The position numbers were made by a program, and so were the translations under genes. Shown one piece after another: positions 6,876 to 15,472 of a stretch of DNA of 64,000 nt; within the stretch, counting starts at the first letter, position 1; every line of letters starts with the position of its first letter. Below the pieces are notes generated by a model. That model did not search any database, was not told where the DNA came from, and was given only the letters and a program-made list of their open reading frames with translations. The stretch comes from Flagellimonas_A sp039592695 (GTDB lineage: Bacteria > Bacteroidota > Bacteroidia > Flavobacteriales > Flavobacteriaceae). The DNA is taken from NCBI RefSeq assembly GCF_039592695.1, contig NZ_JBBUTK010000002.1, positions 930,001-994,000 of the forward strand, in the 5' to 3' direction.

Positions 6876-9200
6876 ATGAATAAATACAAGTATTATTTTG
6901 CTTCCTTGCTCTTTGTTTTTGGGGCTTCATTGATGGCCCAAGAAGGAGAAGAGGAAAAAGAGGAGCGAAAACCTGGCCACTACAATCAAAGTAAGTTCAA
7001 ACAGTTGTATGAAGAGTTCTCCACTCCGAATACCTATCGTTCGGCTTCGGGCATGCCAGGCCCCGACTACTACCAACAACAGGCCGATTATGTCATGAAC
7101 ATTGAGCTTGACGACAAAAATGCCAAGATTTATGGCGAAGAAACGATTACCTATCATAACAACTCGCCCGATGATCTTGAGTTTCTTTGGGTGCAGTTGG
7201 ACCAAAATGTGCGTGCCAAAGATTCAAAATCGCCTTTAAGAAACGGTAATGGGGTTAACCTTGCCTATACCACCGGTAATTTTGCGCAGACCTTTGTGAC
7301 CGAGCCTTTTGATGGGGGTTTCAACATCGAATGGGTAAAAGATGCCAATGGCAAACCATTGTCGTATACCATCAACCAGACGATGATGCGCATCAACATT
7401 CCACAGGCATTGAAAAGTGGTGAGCAGACCTCATTTTCCATCAAGTGGTGGTACAACATTCCCGATCATACGGTCAACCGTGCGCGTTCGGGCTACGAAT
7501 ATTTTTCTGGGGATGGCAACCGTGCCTACGTGATTGCGCAGTTCTTTCCGCGTATGGCCGTCTACAGCGATGTTGAGGGCTGGCAAAACCACCAATTCTG
7601 GGGAAGCGGCGAGTTTGCCTTGCCTTTCGGAGATTATGAAGTGAACATCACCGTGCCCGCAGACCACGTGTTGGATGCAACGGGAGTACTTCAAAATCGC
7701 AAAGACGTATTTTCAAAAGACATGATGAAGCGCTTCGAGCAGGCCAAAAAGTCGTATGACAAGCCAGTTCTGATCGTAACGCAAGCGGAAGCTGAAGCTG
7801 CTGAAAAAAGCTTTTCCGACAAGAAAAAAACATGGAAGTTCAAGACCGAGCCGGGCAAAATGGTTCGTGATTTTGGCTTTGCCACCTCACGTAAGTTTAT
7901 TTGGGACATGCAGGCCGTCAAAATTGGCGGTAAAGATGTAATGGCGGTTTCCATGTATCCAAAAGAAGGCAATCCGTTGTGGGAAGAGTATTCCACCAAG
8001 GCCGTCGTGAGCACTTTAAAATCATACTCTGAGCACACGTTTGATTATCCGTATCACAAAGCGATCTCCGTCCATGCCAAAAACCAGGGAATGGAATATC
8101 CCATGATTTGCTGGAATTACGGAAGGCCCCGTGAAGACGGTACCTATGATGACCGTACCAAATACGGTATGATCAGTGTGATCATTCACGAAGTGGGGCA
8201 CAATTTCTTTCCGATGATCGTGAACTCTGATGAGCGTCAATGGGGCTGGATGGATGAAGGTTTAGATACCTTTATGCAGTACATCGCCGAGCAAGAGTTT
8301 GGTGAGAAATTTCCAGAGGCCATCGCGCCCAATGAAAAATATCCTTCCAGAAGGGGAGAACCCGCCAAAATCGTTCCCTACATGGCGGGCGACCAAGAGT
8401 ATATCGCTCCGATCATGTCAAATCCTGAGAACGTGTACAGTTTGGGTCCAAATGCGTACGGAAAGCCTGCGACCGCATTGAACATACTTCGTGAAACGGT
8501 GATGGGCAAAGAGTTGTTTGACCATGCCTTTAAAACATATTCACAGCGTTGGAAGTTCAAGCACCCGACCCCTGAGGATTTCTTCCGTACCATGGAGGAT
8601 GCCTCTGCGGTTGATTTGGATTGGTTCTGGAGAAGTTGGTTCTATACCACCGATTATGTGGATATTGGCGTGAAAGAGGTCAAAAAATACTACGTGACCG
8701 ACAAGCCAACCAAACAAATGGAAGAATACATGGCCGCACGTAACCTTACGGAAGCCGATTTGCCGCCTTTGGTGTATTTGGCTGAAGAAGACAGTGAAGA
8801 TTTTAGCGAAGACTTGAAAGGTAAATCACCTTCTGAAACTTCGACGACTTTAAAGGAGTTCATGATGGACAATATGACGGCTGAAGAAAGGGCCGAGGTC
8901 GAAGAGCCCAAATATTTCTATCAGGTCACTTTTGACAAACCAGGGGGCATACCCATGCCATTGATCGTAGAATATACCTATGCCGATGGCAGTAAGGAAA
9001 ACGTGACCTATCCGCCAGAGATCTGGAGAAAGAACGATGCCGAGGTGAGCCGTGTGATTTCTTCGGATAAAGAATTGGTAGGTATCGTTGTAGATCCAAA
9101 ATTGGAGACTGCCGATATTGATACCACCAACAATGCATGGCCCTTGAAAGATCAAAAATCTGATTTTGACCAGTTCAAAGAAAAGGTCAAAGGAAAATAG
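6876..9200 (+). CDS. M1-family zinc metallopeptidase (gluzincin aminopeptidase type)
   Basis: A 774-residue exported peptidase. Residues 1-21 are a signal peptide ending SLMAQ. The N-terminal beta domain (~60-350) precedes the thermolysin-like catalytic domain. The zinc site is HEVGH at ~438-442 followed 18 residues later by the Glu of WMDEG, the exact HExxH-x18-E spacing of M1 enzymes. The exopeptidase signature appears as GMEYP rather than canonical GAMEN, as is common in the large Bacteroidota M1 proteins. The length fits those proteins. The C-terminal ~200 residues form an additional domain rich in acidic residues. It likely trims peptides in the periplasm or at the surface. It is followed by a strong terminator at 9221-9246. 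Confidence 0.93.
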   Translation: MNKYKYYFASLLFVFGASLMAQEGEEEKEERKPGHYNQSKFKQLYEEFSTPNTYRSASGMPGPDYYQQQADYVMNIELDDKNAKIYGEETITYHNNSPDDLEFLWVQLDQNVRAKDSKSPLRNGNGVNLAYTTGNFAQTFVTEPFDGGFNIEWVKDANGKPLSYTINQTMMRINIPQALKSGEQTSFSIKWWYNIPDHTVNRARSGYEYFSGDGNRAYVIAQFFPRMAVYSDVEGWQNHQFWGSGEFALPFGDYEVNITVPADHVLDATGVLQNRKDVFSKDMMKRFEQAKKSYDKPVLIVTQAEAEAAEKSFSDKKKTWKFKTEPGKMVRDFGFATSRKFIWDMQAVKIGGKDVMAVSMYPKEGNPLWEEYSTKAVVSTLKSYSEHTFDYPYHKAISVHAKNQGMEYPMICWNYGRPREDGTYDDRTKYGMISVIIHEVGHNFFPMIVNSDERQWGWMDEGLDTFMQYIAEQEFGEKFPEAIAPNEKYPSRRGEPAKIVPYMAGDQEYIAPIMSNPENVYSLGPNAYGKPATALNILRETVMGKELFDHAFKTYSQRWKFKHPTPEDFFRTMEDASAVDLDWFWRSWFYTTDYVDIGVKEVKKYYVTDKPTKQMEEYMAARNLTEADLPPLVYLAEEDSEDFSEDLKGKSPSETSTTLKEFMMDNMTAEERAEVEEPKYFYQVTFDKPGGIPMPLIVEYTYADGSKENVTYPPEIWRKNDAEVSRVISSDKELVGIVVDPKLETADIDTTNNAWPLKDQKSDFDQFKEKVKGK

Positions 9201-9214
9201 TTAACATTACATTA

Positions 9215-9250
9215 AAAAGGCCCTGCATTTTTATGCGGGGTTTTTTGTTT
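9215..9250 (+). terminator. Rho-independent terminator after the M1 peptidase gene
   Basis: An 8-bp stem (CCCTGCAT at 9221-9228 with ATGCGGGG at 9233-9240, one G-T pair), a TTTT loop and a run of six T at 9241-9246. Confidence 0.85.
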
Positions 9251-9366
9251 AATCGACGCAAGCTGTCAGGTTGAGCGCATTCGAAACCTTTCAGACGACC
9301 AATGGTTGTATTCCGTTCTACCGACATATTTTCAAAACTTGCTTTCAAACACTCCGCAACTTCAAT

Positions 9367-9374
9367 TATATTTG
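9367..9374 (+). promoter_or_regulatory. -7 box (TATATTTG) 4 nt before the tatA start codon
   Basis: TATATTTG matches TAnnTTTG exactly and is followed by TGTC and then the ATG at 9379. If transcription begins about 5 nt after the box, the mRNA would be leaderless. No -33 box at 19 nt; a CTTG lies about 25 nt upstream. Confidence 0.5.
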
Positions 9375-9378
9375 TGTC

Positions 9379-9657
9379 ATGCAATTTTTGTTTATCAGCG
9401 GGGGAGAGATTTTCTTCATTCTATTCATTGTCGTGATGGTATTCGGGGCGGATAAGCTTCCGGGTATCGCAAAAGGTCTCGGCAAGGGCATGCGCCAATT
9501 GCGCGATGCCACTGATGATATCAAACGCGAGATTCAAAAAAGTGCCGAAAAACAAGGTATCGATACCGATTTTACCAAAGATATCCGCAAAGAGATTGAT
9601 GAGGTCAAAAAGAACGTCGATGATGTGACGGGCACCATCAAAAGGGGCACAAAATAG
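9379..9657 (+). CDS. tatA: Twin-arginine translocase subunit TatA/TatE family
   Basis: A 92-residue protein. The ATG at 9379 gives a short N-terminus, one membrane helix (residues ~5-20), the FGADKLPGIAKGLG hinge and an amphipathic helix, then a long charged tail with coiled-coil character ending in KRGTK. The FG-x-KLP signature is diagnostic for TatA/B. TatA forms the translocation pore that exports folded proteins carrying RR signals; two such candidates occur in this window (the M15 peptidase and the GH109-type protein). A longer in-frame reading from 9271 lacks any Tat feature and starts upstream of the promoter box. The PAP2 gene follows after 3 nt, so they are likely co-transcribed. TatB function cannot be excluded; length and hinge favour TatA. 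Confidence 0.92.
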   Translation: MQFLFISGGEIFFILFIVVMVFGADKLPGIAKGLGKGMRQLRDATDDIKREIQKSAEKQGIDTDFTKDIRKEIDEVKKNVDDVTGTIKRGTK

Positions 9658-9660
9658 GTT

Positions 9661-10239
9661 ATGCTCAAGAAATTGCTCGAATGGGATCGAGACACTTTTA
9701 TCTACTTGAACAATCTGGGCATTGATGACCATGACGTATTTTGGACAGCAGTCACCACCATTTCAAACTGGACACCCCTTTTTTTGCTCTTCATCGTGTT
9801 GCTGATTTACAAGTACGGAAAAGTGGAAGGGCTCTACAAAGTGTTGACCCTTTTGGTCATGCTGCTTTTCGTGTTGTCGTTGACCTACCTCACCAAAGAA
9901 TGGGTGGCCCGGTTACGCCCCAACAACGATACCCAGGTGAACACCTTGATTCGAATATTGCAAAGCCCGCATGATTATAGTTTCTTCTCGGGCCATGCAG
10001 CTTCGTCTTTCTCGATCACAACATTGGTGTACCTGTTCCTACGGAAAAAAATGGCATGGACTTGGGTATTCTTTCTTTGGCCGATACTCTTTGCCTTAAG
10101 CCGAATTTTTGTTGGCGTACATTTTCCCATAGATATTCTGGTGGGCATGTTGGTGGGAATCACATCTGCGGCCTTGTTCTATAAATTTCACAAAAGTTTT
10201 ATTGGCAAAATACGTTTGGGCAGATCTGAGGGAAGGTGA
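9661..10239 (+). CDS. PAP2-family membrane phosphatase
   Basis: A 192-residue integral membrane protein with about five hydrophobic helices. All three acid-phosphatase signatures are present: KEWVARLRP (residues ~80), SGHAAS (~110) and SRIFVGVHFPID (~150), which supply the Lys/Arg, the acid-base His and the nucleophilic His. The family dephosphorylates lipid phosphates such as undecaprenyl pyrophosphate, phosphatidate or lipid A; the exact substrate cannot be told from sequence. It begins 3 nt after tatA. The gene converges on the O-methyltransferase gene with a 28-nt gap lacking a clear terminator. Confidence 0.92.
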   Translation: MLKKLLEWDRDTFIYLNNLGIDDHDVFWTAVTTISNWTPLFLLFIVLLIYKYGKVEGLYKVLTLLVMLLFVLSLTYLTKEWVARLRPNNDTQVNTLIRILQSPHDYSFFSGHAASSFSITTLVYLFLRKKMAWTWVFFLWPILFALSRIFVGVHFPIDILVGMLVGITSAALFYKFHKSFIGKIRLGRSEGR

Positions 10240-10267
10240 TTTTTCATCTTTTATCCGAAACCCGAAA

Positions 10268-10909
10268 CTATTTGACCCTACTCAAGGTCAGTCCATCCCT
10301 GATGGGCAACATCACCGTTTCCAATCTAGGGTCTTCTTTGAGTCGTGTATTGAATTTTAAAAGCGCTTTGGTCGCTTTGTCATTCTTTTCCAAAGGTTGT
10401 GCGACCTTGCCCGACCAGAGTACGTTATCTGAAAGAATCACACTTCTTGATGTTGTCTTTGGCATGACCACATCAAAATAGGCATTGTAATTACTTTTTT
10501 CGGCATCGATGAACACCAAATCGAAGACCATATCCAATTTTGGAATAATTTCAAGGGCATCCCCGACATATTGTACAATTTGCTTTTCAAAACCACTTTT
10601 GTAGAAGTATTTCTTTTGAATGTCATGCAGCTCTTCGTTCACATCAATGGTGTGCAATTGCCCGTCAGGGGTCAATCCCTCAGCAAGGCAAATGGCAGAA
10701 TACCCCGTGTAGGTGCCAATCTCAAGAATTTTTTTAGGAGCTATCATTTTTGACAACAAACTCAGTACCCTGCCCTGGTGATGCCCGGTGATCATTCTTG
10801 GCTGTACCACTTTAAGATATGTTTCACGGGTAAGTTCAGCCAGTATCTCAGGCTCATTTTGTGAATGTTCCGTAATGTATTGCTCTAGATCTTGCGATAA
10901 AAAGTGCAT
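10268..10909 (-). CDS. SAM-dependent O-methyltransferase (caffeoyl-CoA OMT-like class)
   Basis: A 213-residue cytoplasmic enzyme of the class I, metal-dependent O-methyltransferase family. The SAM-binding motif I is ILEIGTYTGYSAICLAEG (residues ~60-78); then HTIDVNEEL marks the acidic residue that binds the ribose, and DLVFIDAEKSNY (~135) carries the metal-ligand Asp typical of the caffeoyl-CoA family. DNVLWSGKV follows, again characteristic. The natural acceptor in Bacteroidota is not known; catechol-like metabolites are plausible. It stands alone on the minus strand, divergent from the GNAT gene. The length is normal for bacterial members. Confidence 0.9.
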   Translation of the reverse strand: MHFLSQDLEQYITEHSQNEPEILAELTRETYLKVVQPRMITGHHQGRVLSLLSKMIAPKKILEIGTYTGYSAICLAEGLTPDGQLHTIDVNEELHDIQKKYFYKSGFEKQIVQYVGDALEIIPKLDMVFDLVFIDAEKSNYNAYFDVVMPKTTSRSVILSDNVLWSGKVAQPLEKNDKATKALLKFNTRLKEDPRLETVMLPIRDGLTLSRVK

Positions 10910-10943
10910 GCTTGGCTTTTCGCGAAAATAGCTAAATAAGAAG

Positions 10944-10951
10944 TATTTTTA
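10944..10951 (+). promoter_or_regulatory. Near-consensus -7 box (TATTTTTA) 4 nt before the GNAT start
   Basis: TATTTTTA matches TAnnTTTG except for the last base and is followed by ACGT and the ATG at 10956, the same geometry as at tatA and pyrE. A TTCG at 10919-10922 could serve as -33 with 21-nt spacing. Confidence 0.4.
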
Positions 10952-10955
10952 ACGT

Positions 10956-11423
10956 ATGGAAAATGTTGTGGTCCGCGATGCAACTCTTGCTGATTTGTCG
11001 TATTTGAAGCAGTTTGAACAAGCACTTATCAAGGCAGAACGACCTTTTGACCCTACCATTCATCCTGACCCGGTCAGTTATTATGATCTAGAAAACTATG
11101 TTACCGATGAGAACGTAAAAGTGGTCGTGGCAGAGATTGCCAATGAGATTGTTGCCTCTGGCTATGCCCTGCGAAAGAAAGCACGCCACTATTTAGACCA
11201 TGATGATTATGGTTATTTGGGATTTATGTATACTAAGCCATCCCATCGGGGAAAAGGTATCAACCAAAAGCTTACGGAGACCTTAAAAAAATGGTGTATC
11301 GACCGTGGGTTGGTAGAAATACGATTGACGGTCTACCACGATAATGTGCCTGCCATCAAGGCTTATGAAAAGTCAGGATTTAAAAGCCACATCAACGAAA
11401 TGCGACTACGATTGAACGAATAA
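10956..11423 (+). CDS. GNAT-family N-acetyltransferase
   Basis: A 155-residue GCN5-related acetyltransferase. The N-terminal strand VVVRDATLADLSYLKQFE, the central strand GYLGFMYTKPSHRGKGINQKL with its R/Q-x-x-G-x-G/A-like acetyl-CoA loop (HRGKGI), and the C-terminal ENVPAIKAYEKSGF-type motif (here DNVPAIKAYEKSGF) are all recognisable. The acceptor substrate is unknown. It precedes kynureninase by 5 nt, so it is likely part of a GNAT-kynU-MFS transcription unit and may act on a kynurenine-pathway amine, but that is inference from position only. Confidence 0.88.
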   Translation: MENVVVRDATLADLSYLKQFEQALIKAERPFDPTIHPDPVSYYDLENYVTDENVKVVVAEIANEIVASGYALRKKARHYLDHDDYGYLGFMYTKPSHRGKGINQKLTETLKKWCIDRGLVEIRLTVYHDNVPAIKAYEKSGFKSHINEMRLRLNE

Positions 11424-11428
11424 CGGCT

Positions 11429-12697
11429 ATGGAATTTAAAAACACCCTCGATTTTGCCCAAACATTGGATGAAAAAGATGCACTGAAAGCGTATCGTAAG
11501 AAGTTTCACTTTCCTCAAGTCAACGGAAAGGATGTCATCTATTTTACGGGAAACTCGCTGGGGCTACAGCCAAAAAATGCCCAAAAGTACGTTGACGATA
11601 TCATGAACGATTGGCGTGAATTGGCCGTTGAGGGCCATTTTTATGCTGAAAAGCCGTGGTGGGACTATCACGAGCGGTTGGCCAAACCCCTCGCTAAAGT
11701 AGTTGGGGCAAATCCCGAAGAAGTATCCGTCATGAATACGCTGACCGTGAACCTCCATTTTTTGATGGTCTCCTTTTATCGACCGACAAAAACACGTTTC
11801 AAGATCCTATGTGAAGCGAAAGCCTTTCCCTCAGACCAGTACATGCTGCAGAGCCAGGTACGGTTTCATGGCTTGAATCCCGAAGAAACAATCGTAGAAA
11901 TCAAGAAACGAAAAGGTGAACGCTTTTGGAGAACCGAAGATGTCATTTCAAAGATTGACGAAGTAGGTGAGGAACTTGCACTGGTACTGATAGGGGGTGT
12001 CAATTACTACAACGGACAGGTTTTTGATATGGAAGCCATCACCAAGGCCGGAAAAGCCGTTGGAGCCTTTGTAGGATGGGATTTGGCCCATGCCGTGGGC
12101 AATGTGGCGTTGAACCTTCACGATTGGGATGTCGACTTTGCCGCATGGTGCAGCTATAAGTACATGAACAGCGGCCCGGGCAACGCTTCGGGTGTTTTTG
12201 TGAACAAAAGGCATTTGGGCAAGAAAGACATCCCGCGGTTTGAAGGTTGGTGGGGCACCAAAAAAGAGACCCGTTTTCTGATGCAACCCCAATTTGACCC
12301 TATTGACAACGCAGATGCATGGCAAGTGAGCAATCCACCGGTGCTTTCATTGGCTCCCTACTTGGCTTCCTTACAGCTTTTTGAAGACGTGGGTATGGAC
12401 GCACTCATCAAAAAAAGCAACCTATTGACCGCTTATTTAGAGTTCATACTGCATGAGGTCGACAAAGAAGTCGAAAGCACCTTTGAGATCATCACTCCAA
12501 AGGATAGGGGCTGCCAACTTTCGGTATTTCTGCACGGTGAGGGTAGGGCAATTTTTGACTATCTCATGAAAAATGGCGTGATCACCGATTGGCGTGAGCC
12601 CAATGTCATTCGGTTGGCACCGGCCCCATTTTACTGTTCTTTTGAGGATATGTTTCGTTTTGGCCAGATCCTAAAGGAAGGAATTTTGTCGAAATAA
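11429..12697 (+). CDS. kynU: Kynureninase
   Basis: A 422-residue PLP enzyme of fold type I that cleaves kynurenine or 3-hydroxykynurenine to anthranilate or 3-hydroxyanthranilate plus alanine. Recognisable stretches include YFTGNSLGLQPK near the N-terminus, NTLTVNLH (phosphate-binding region), GWDLAHAVGN with the PLP-ring Asp, and WCSYKYMNSGPG with the Schiff-base Lys at ~244, followed by GWWG. The length equals that of characterised kynureninases. Start is an ATG 5 nt after the GNAT gene. The partner enzyme kynurenine 3-monooxygenase is encoded 16 kb away at 28.5 kb, so the pathway is split. With KMO, the product would be 3-hydroxyanthranilate, feeding NAD synthesis or degradation. Confidence 0.96.
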   Translation: MEFKNTLDFAQTLDEKDALKAYRKKFHFPQVNGKDVIYFTGNSLGLQPKNAQKYVDDIMNDWRELAVEGHFYAEKPWWDYHERLAKPLAKVVGANPEEVSVMNTLTVNLHFLMVSFYRPTKTRFKILCEAKAFPSDQYMLQSQVRFHGLNPEETIVEIKKRKGERFWRTEDVISKIDEVGEELALVLIGGVNYYNGQVFDMEAITKAGKAVGAFVGWDLAHAVGNVALNLHDWDVDFAAWCSYKYMNSGPGNASGVFVNKRHLGKKDIPRFEGWWGTKKETRFLMQPQFDPIDNADAWQVSNPPVLSLAPYLASLQLFEDVGMDALIKKSNLLTAYLEFILHEVDKEVESTFEIITPKDRGCQLSVFLHGEGRAIFDYLMKNGVITDWREPNVIRLAPAPFYCSFEDMFRFGQILKEGILSK

Positions 12698-12727
12698 GCT
12701 AGATTAGCATTTTTTTGCGGACCAATC

Positions 12728-13873
12728 ATGAAGTCACTCCGGCTTATCCTTTCCCATCCCAGATACTTTGCCCCGGCATGGGTATTTGCCAGCCTGAACA
12801 TTTGGTTCGGTACGTGGGCCATCTACATCCCCACAGTGAAAGAAAAGTTGGGAATCGATAAATCGCAATTGGGAATTGCCATTTTTTTTCTTTCCCTTGG
12901 GGTGTTTACTGTATTTCCGATTGCTGCTAAAATCATCAACCGATTGGGCGTGGGCAAAGCGACTTGGTACGGGGTGTTGCTCAGTAGTTTTGCCGCTTTG
13001 TTGCCGCTCATGGCTCCCAATTATTACAGCTTGATGGCATCCCTCTTTCTTTTTGGCGCTTCAAATGGTTTTACCGATATTTCAATGAATACCCTCGTCA
13101 CCGAAATTGAAAAAGAAGACCAACAAAATTTCATGTCGGCTGCGCACGGATTTTTTAGTTTGGGTGGTGTTCTGGCTGGATTGGGCAGTTTTTTGATTGT
13201 TTATCTTGGCAACCCGGCCCTGCATATGTTCATTGTCGTAGTTGTTGTTCTTATTGTCAATTATCTGTTGTACAAAAATTATTATCGCCTCACTGCTGCA
13301 CCCGTAGAGAAAGAGCCCTTTAGCCTTAAACTCTTTAAACCACTATTGGTCATTGGCATTGTCTCTTTTATGGTAATGGGAGGCGAAGGGGCCATTGTCG
13401 ATTGGAGCGGACTTTTTCTTAAGGAAATCAGCTTGGCACCAGAGGCTCTATGGGGAACAGGATTTCTGGCTTTTTCCATCACCATGACTACGGGGCGTTT
13501 TTTGGGGGATAGCATCAGCCAGCGAATAGGTTCTGTAAAAATTGTGGCTTTGGGCAGTTTGATTGCCGTTCTAGGCTATCTTTTAGTGCTCAGTACCCAA
13601 ACCTATATGGCCATCATCGGTTTTGGCTTGGTGGGCTTGGGATTTTCGGTAATCATTCCTGAACTGTTTCGAATTGGGGGCAATGTTAAAGGCATTGATT
13701 CATCGCAAGGTGTCGCATTTATTGCCGGTACAGGCTATGCGGGGTTTTTGGCCGCTCCACCGATTTTAGGATTTTTGGCAGAACAGGCTTCATTGACCAC
13801 CAGTTTTATTGTTCTTTTGGGCTGTGCCGTGATAGTGTTTTTGGCCACTTTTCTTTTGGGCAAGAAAAGGTGA
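12728..13873 (+). CDS. Major facilitator superfamily transporter
   Basis: A 381-residue membrane protein with about twelve hydrophobic helices. The N-terminal half contains TVKEKLGIDKSQLG, a pattern found in the FucP/YbjJ-like subgroup, and a polar loop INRLGVGKA; the second half has a GRFLGDSISQRIG loop equivalent to the MFS motif A repeat. It starts 30 nt after kynU on the same strand and probably belongs to the same unit. Substrate is not evident: a pathway metabolite is possible, but YbjJ-like proteins also include orphan efflux carriers. It ends 7 nt from the convergent lipoprotein gene. Confidence 0.88.
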   Translation: MKSLRLILSHPRYFAPAWVFASLNIWFGTWAIYIPTVKEKLGIDKSQLGIAIFFLSLGVFTVFPIAAKIINRLGVGKATWYGVLLSSFAALLPLMAPNYYSLMASLFLFGASNGFTDISMNTLVTEIEKEDQQNFMSAAHGFFSLGGVLAGLGSFLIVYLGNPALHMFIVVVVVLIVNYLLYKNYYRLTAAPVEKEPFSLKLFKPLLVIGIVSFMVMGGEGAIVDWSGLFLKEISLAPEALWGTGFLAFSITMTTGRFLGDSISQRIGSVKIVALGSLIAVLGYLLVLSTQTYMAIIGFGLVGLGFSVIIPELFRIGGNVKGIDSSQGVAFIAGTGYAGFLAAPPILGFLAEQASLTTSFIVLLGCAVIVFLATFLLGKKR

Positions 13874-13880
13874 AAGTCGG

Positions 13881-14555
13881 CTATTTTATTTCAACCCCGG
13901 TGAAATAGAGGTTAAAAGGTTCCCCCTTTTTTTTATGGTCCAATGCCAATGTCAGGCCTTTTTGTTCCGTGTAATTCTCCCAAGTGGTACTCATTGACGG
14001 TTCAGCCTGATTACCTTTTCTAAAAGTCCATTCTTGGATTAAGTGATCATCCCCGAAATAGAAATCGTAGGCGTCCCCTGGGGTATAGCCACCTTCATTT
14101 GCGTACACAATGGTCAGTTTTTGCATCGGTTGTCCGCTGATGGGCGCAGTAGCTTGTGTGGTATGTTCGTATTCGTAACTGTTCTTATCCCATATCAAAT
14201 TGAACGGGGCCAGTAACCAGTAACGGTCGTTGATGAAACCTGCATTGGCCTTGTAAGCTGTACTGTCCATCTGCTTTCGTAGGTATGTTAGGGTATCTTG
14301 GCCAGAAATTGAGGTAATTTCATTTGTTTTTGGCTTCCAGATCCATGAACGCTCAAAATGGGTCGAGTCTCGGTCAACGTTGAAGGTAAATTTGATTGAT
14401 TTCACTGCTTTCCAATCATCGTAACCATGGGCATTGGCTATTTTTTCGATTATTGGCAGTGATTCTTCCTCATTATCAATGACTTGTTTCTTGTCGGTCT
14501 TACACCCAAAAATACTGATAGCAATAACAGTTAAGATGAAATTAGAACGGAGCAT
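13881..14555 (-). CDS. Hypothetical lipoprotein, possibly LolA/B-like fold
   Basis: A 224-residue protein. I choose the ATG at 14555 because it places LRSNFILTVIAISIFGC directly at the start, a short signal peptide with an IFGC lipobox; a longer reading from 14603 adds an implausible N-terminus. After the Cys, an acidic linker leads into repeated beta strands (WKAVKSIKFTFNV, WIWKPKTNEITSI, YDFYFGDDHLIQEWTF) with the look of a half-barrel such as LolA/LolB or a DUF with that fold; that is inference from pattern, not a family match. No catalytic motif. Most likely anchored in the outer or inner membrane facing the periplasm. It is divergent from the sigma factor gene at 14636. Confidence 0.6.
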   Translation of the reverse strand: MLRSNFILTVIAISIFGCKTDKKQVIDNEEESLPIIEKIANAHGYDDWKAVKSIKFTFNVDRDSTHFERSWIWKPKTNEITSISGQDTLTYLRKQMDSTAYKANAGFINDRYWLLAPFNLIWDKNSYEYEHTTQATAPISGQPMQKLTIVYANEGGYTPGDAYDFYFGDDHLIQEWTFRKGNQAEPSMSTTWENYTEQKGLTLALDHKKKGEPFNLYFTGVEIK

Positions 14556-14635
14556 GCCAAAAATTTGAACTAAGATAATCTCTTTTAAAGTATCTTGATG
14601 CATATTTGAAAATATAGTTACAAAGCCCAGCCATA

Positions 14636-15271
14636 GTGACTTTTTTAAAAAAGTTGTTTCTTATCCTTATAGGAGGCCAGGACCAAAAGTCTGCGGCCAC
14701 CAAACTTTATGGCGATGTATCTGATGAGGCATTGGTAGCACAAATAGTGGCTGACAACAATACCCTGATGTTTGGGGTGCTCTATGATAGGTATGCCAAA
14801 ATGGTCTATAACAAATGTTATGGCTTTGCCAAGTCAGATGATGAGGCTGAAGATTTGACGCAAGATGTGTTTTTGATGCTTTTTGTGAAACTGGCATCAT
14901 TTAAGGGTAGGTCGAAATTCTCGACCTGGCTGTATTCGTTCACCTATAACTTTTGTGTCAATTATGTGAATAGAAACAAGCAACGAAAAATGAGCGATAA
15001 ATCTGTTCCGGTTGAACAGACAGAATACAAACTGACCGATGATGAGGTTTCTGATGAAAGTGTTTATGAACTGAAAGCAGAGCGATTGGAAAAAGCACTA
15101 CGACTTATTCCTGCGGAAGATAAGTCCATCTTGTTATTAAAATATCAAGATGGTGCCTCTATCAAAGAGTTGATGGAAGTCATGCAACTGGGCGAGAGTG
15201 CCATAAAAATGCGCCTGAAAAGGGCAAAAGCTAAATTGTTGGAAGAATACAATACAATAACGGATGGCTGA
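14636..15271 (+). CDS. RNA polymerase sigma factor, sigma-70 family (ECF type)
   Basis: A 211-residue sigma factor starting at GTG 14636. Region 2 spans ~45-115: FGVLYDRYAKMVYNKCYGF, then AEDLTQDVFLMLF (2.1-2.2) and FSTWLYSFTYNFCVNYVNR (2.3-2.4). Region 4 spans ~145-205: ALRLIPAEDKSILLLKYQ followed by the helix-turn-helix SIKELMEVMQLGESAIKMRLKRAKAKL. The N-terminal ~30 residues before region 2 include an unusual hydrophobic run (FLKKLFLILIGG). There is no anti-sigma factor with a recognisable domain next to it; instead a 62-aa protein overlaps its 3' end by 8 nt, and an MscS channel follows. An envelope-stress role is therefore plausible but unproven. Confidence 0.9.
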   Translation: MTFLKKLFLILIGGQDQKSAATKLYGDVSDEALVAQIVADNNTLMFGVLYDRYAKMVYNKCYGFAKSDDEAEDLTQDVFLMLFVKLASFKGRSKFSTWLYSFTYNFCVNYVNRNKQRKMSDKSVPVEQTEYKLTDDEVSDESVYELKAERLEKALRLIPAEDKSILLLKYQDGASIKELMEVMQLGESAIKMRLKRAKAKLLEEYNTITDG

Positions 15272-15452
15272 CAATTCAAAAAACCCTTTTAGGGAATTGG
15301 ACAAAAAACTTCGAGACGTACCCCCCGAAATGCGCAAGAAGGTCATGCACGATGTAGCCATCGCCAAATTCATTATGGATATGGCAGTACTGGTGACATC
15401 GAACTACGGGCATTTAATACGAGGCCTTTTGAAAACCAACAAGAGAAATTAA
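15264..15452 (+). CDS. Small hypothetical protein translationally coupled to the sigma factor
   Basis: A 62-residue protein whose ATG lies inside the last codons of the sigma factor gene (8-nt overlap). The N-terminal half is charged and helical (FRELDKKLRDVPPEMRKKVM). The C-terminal half is more hydrophobic (IAKFIMDMAVLVTSNYGHLI) and ends in basic KTNKRN, so it could lie on the membrane surface, although a full membrane helix is doubtful. I recognise no domain. The overlap with a sigma factor lacking a visible anti-sigma gene makes a regulatory partner possible, but that is inference from position only. Confidence 0.65.
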   Translation: MADNSKNPFRELDKKLRDVPPEMRKKVMHDVAIAKFIMDMAVLVTSNYGHLIRGLLKTNKRN

Positions 15453-15472
15453 CCGAATCAAAAAATAGCATC

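Noticed and set aside
9271..9378. Longer TatA reading frame.
   Set aside because: The extra 36 residues precede the promoter box and place the TatA membrane helix internally, contrary to the family.
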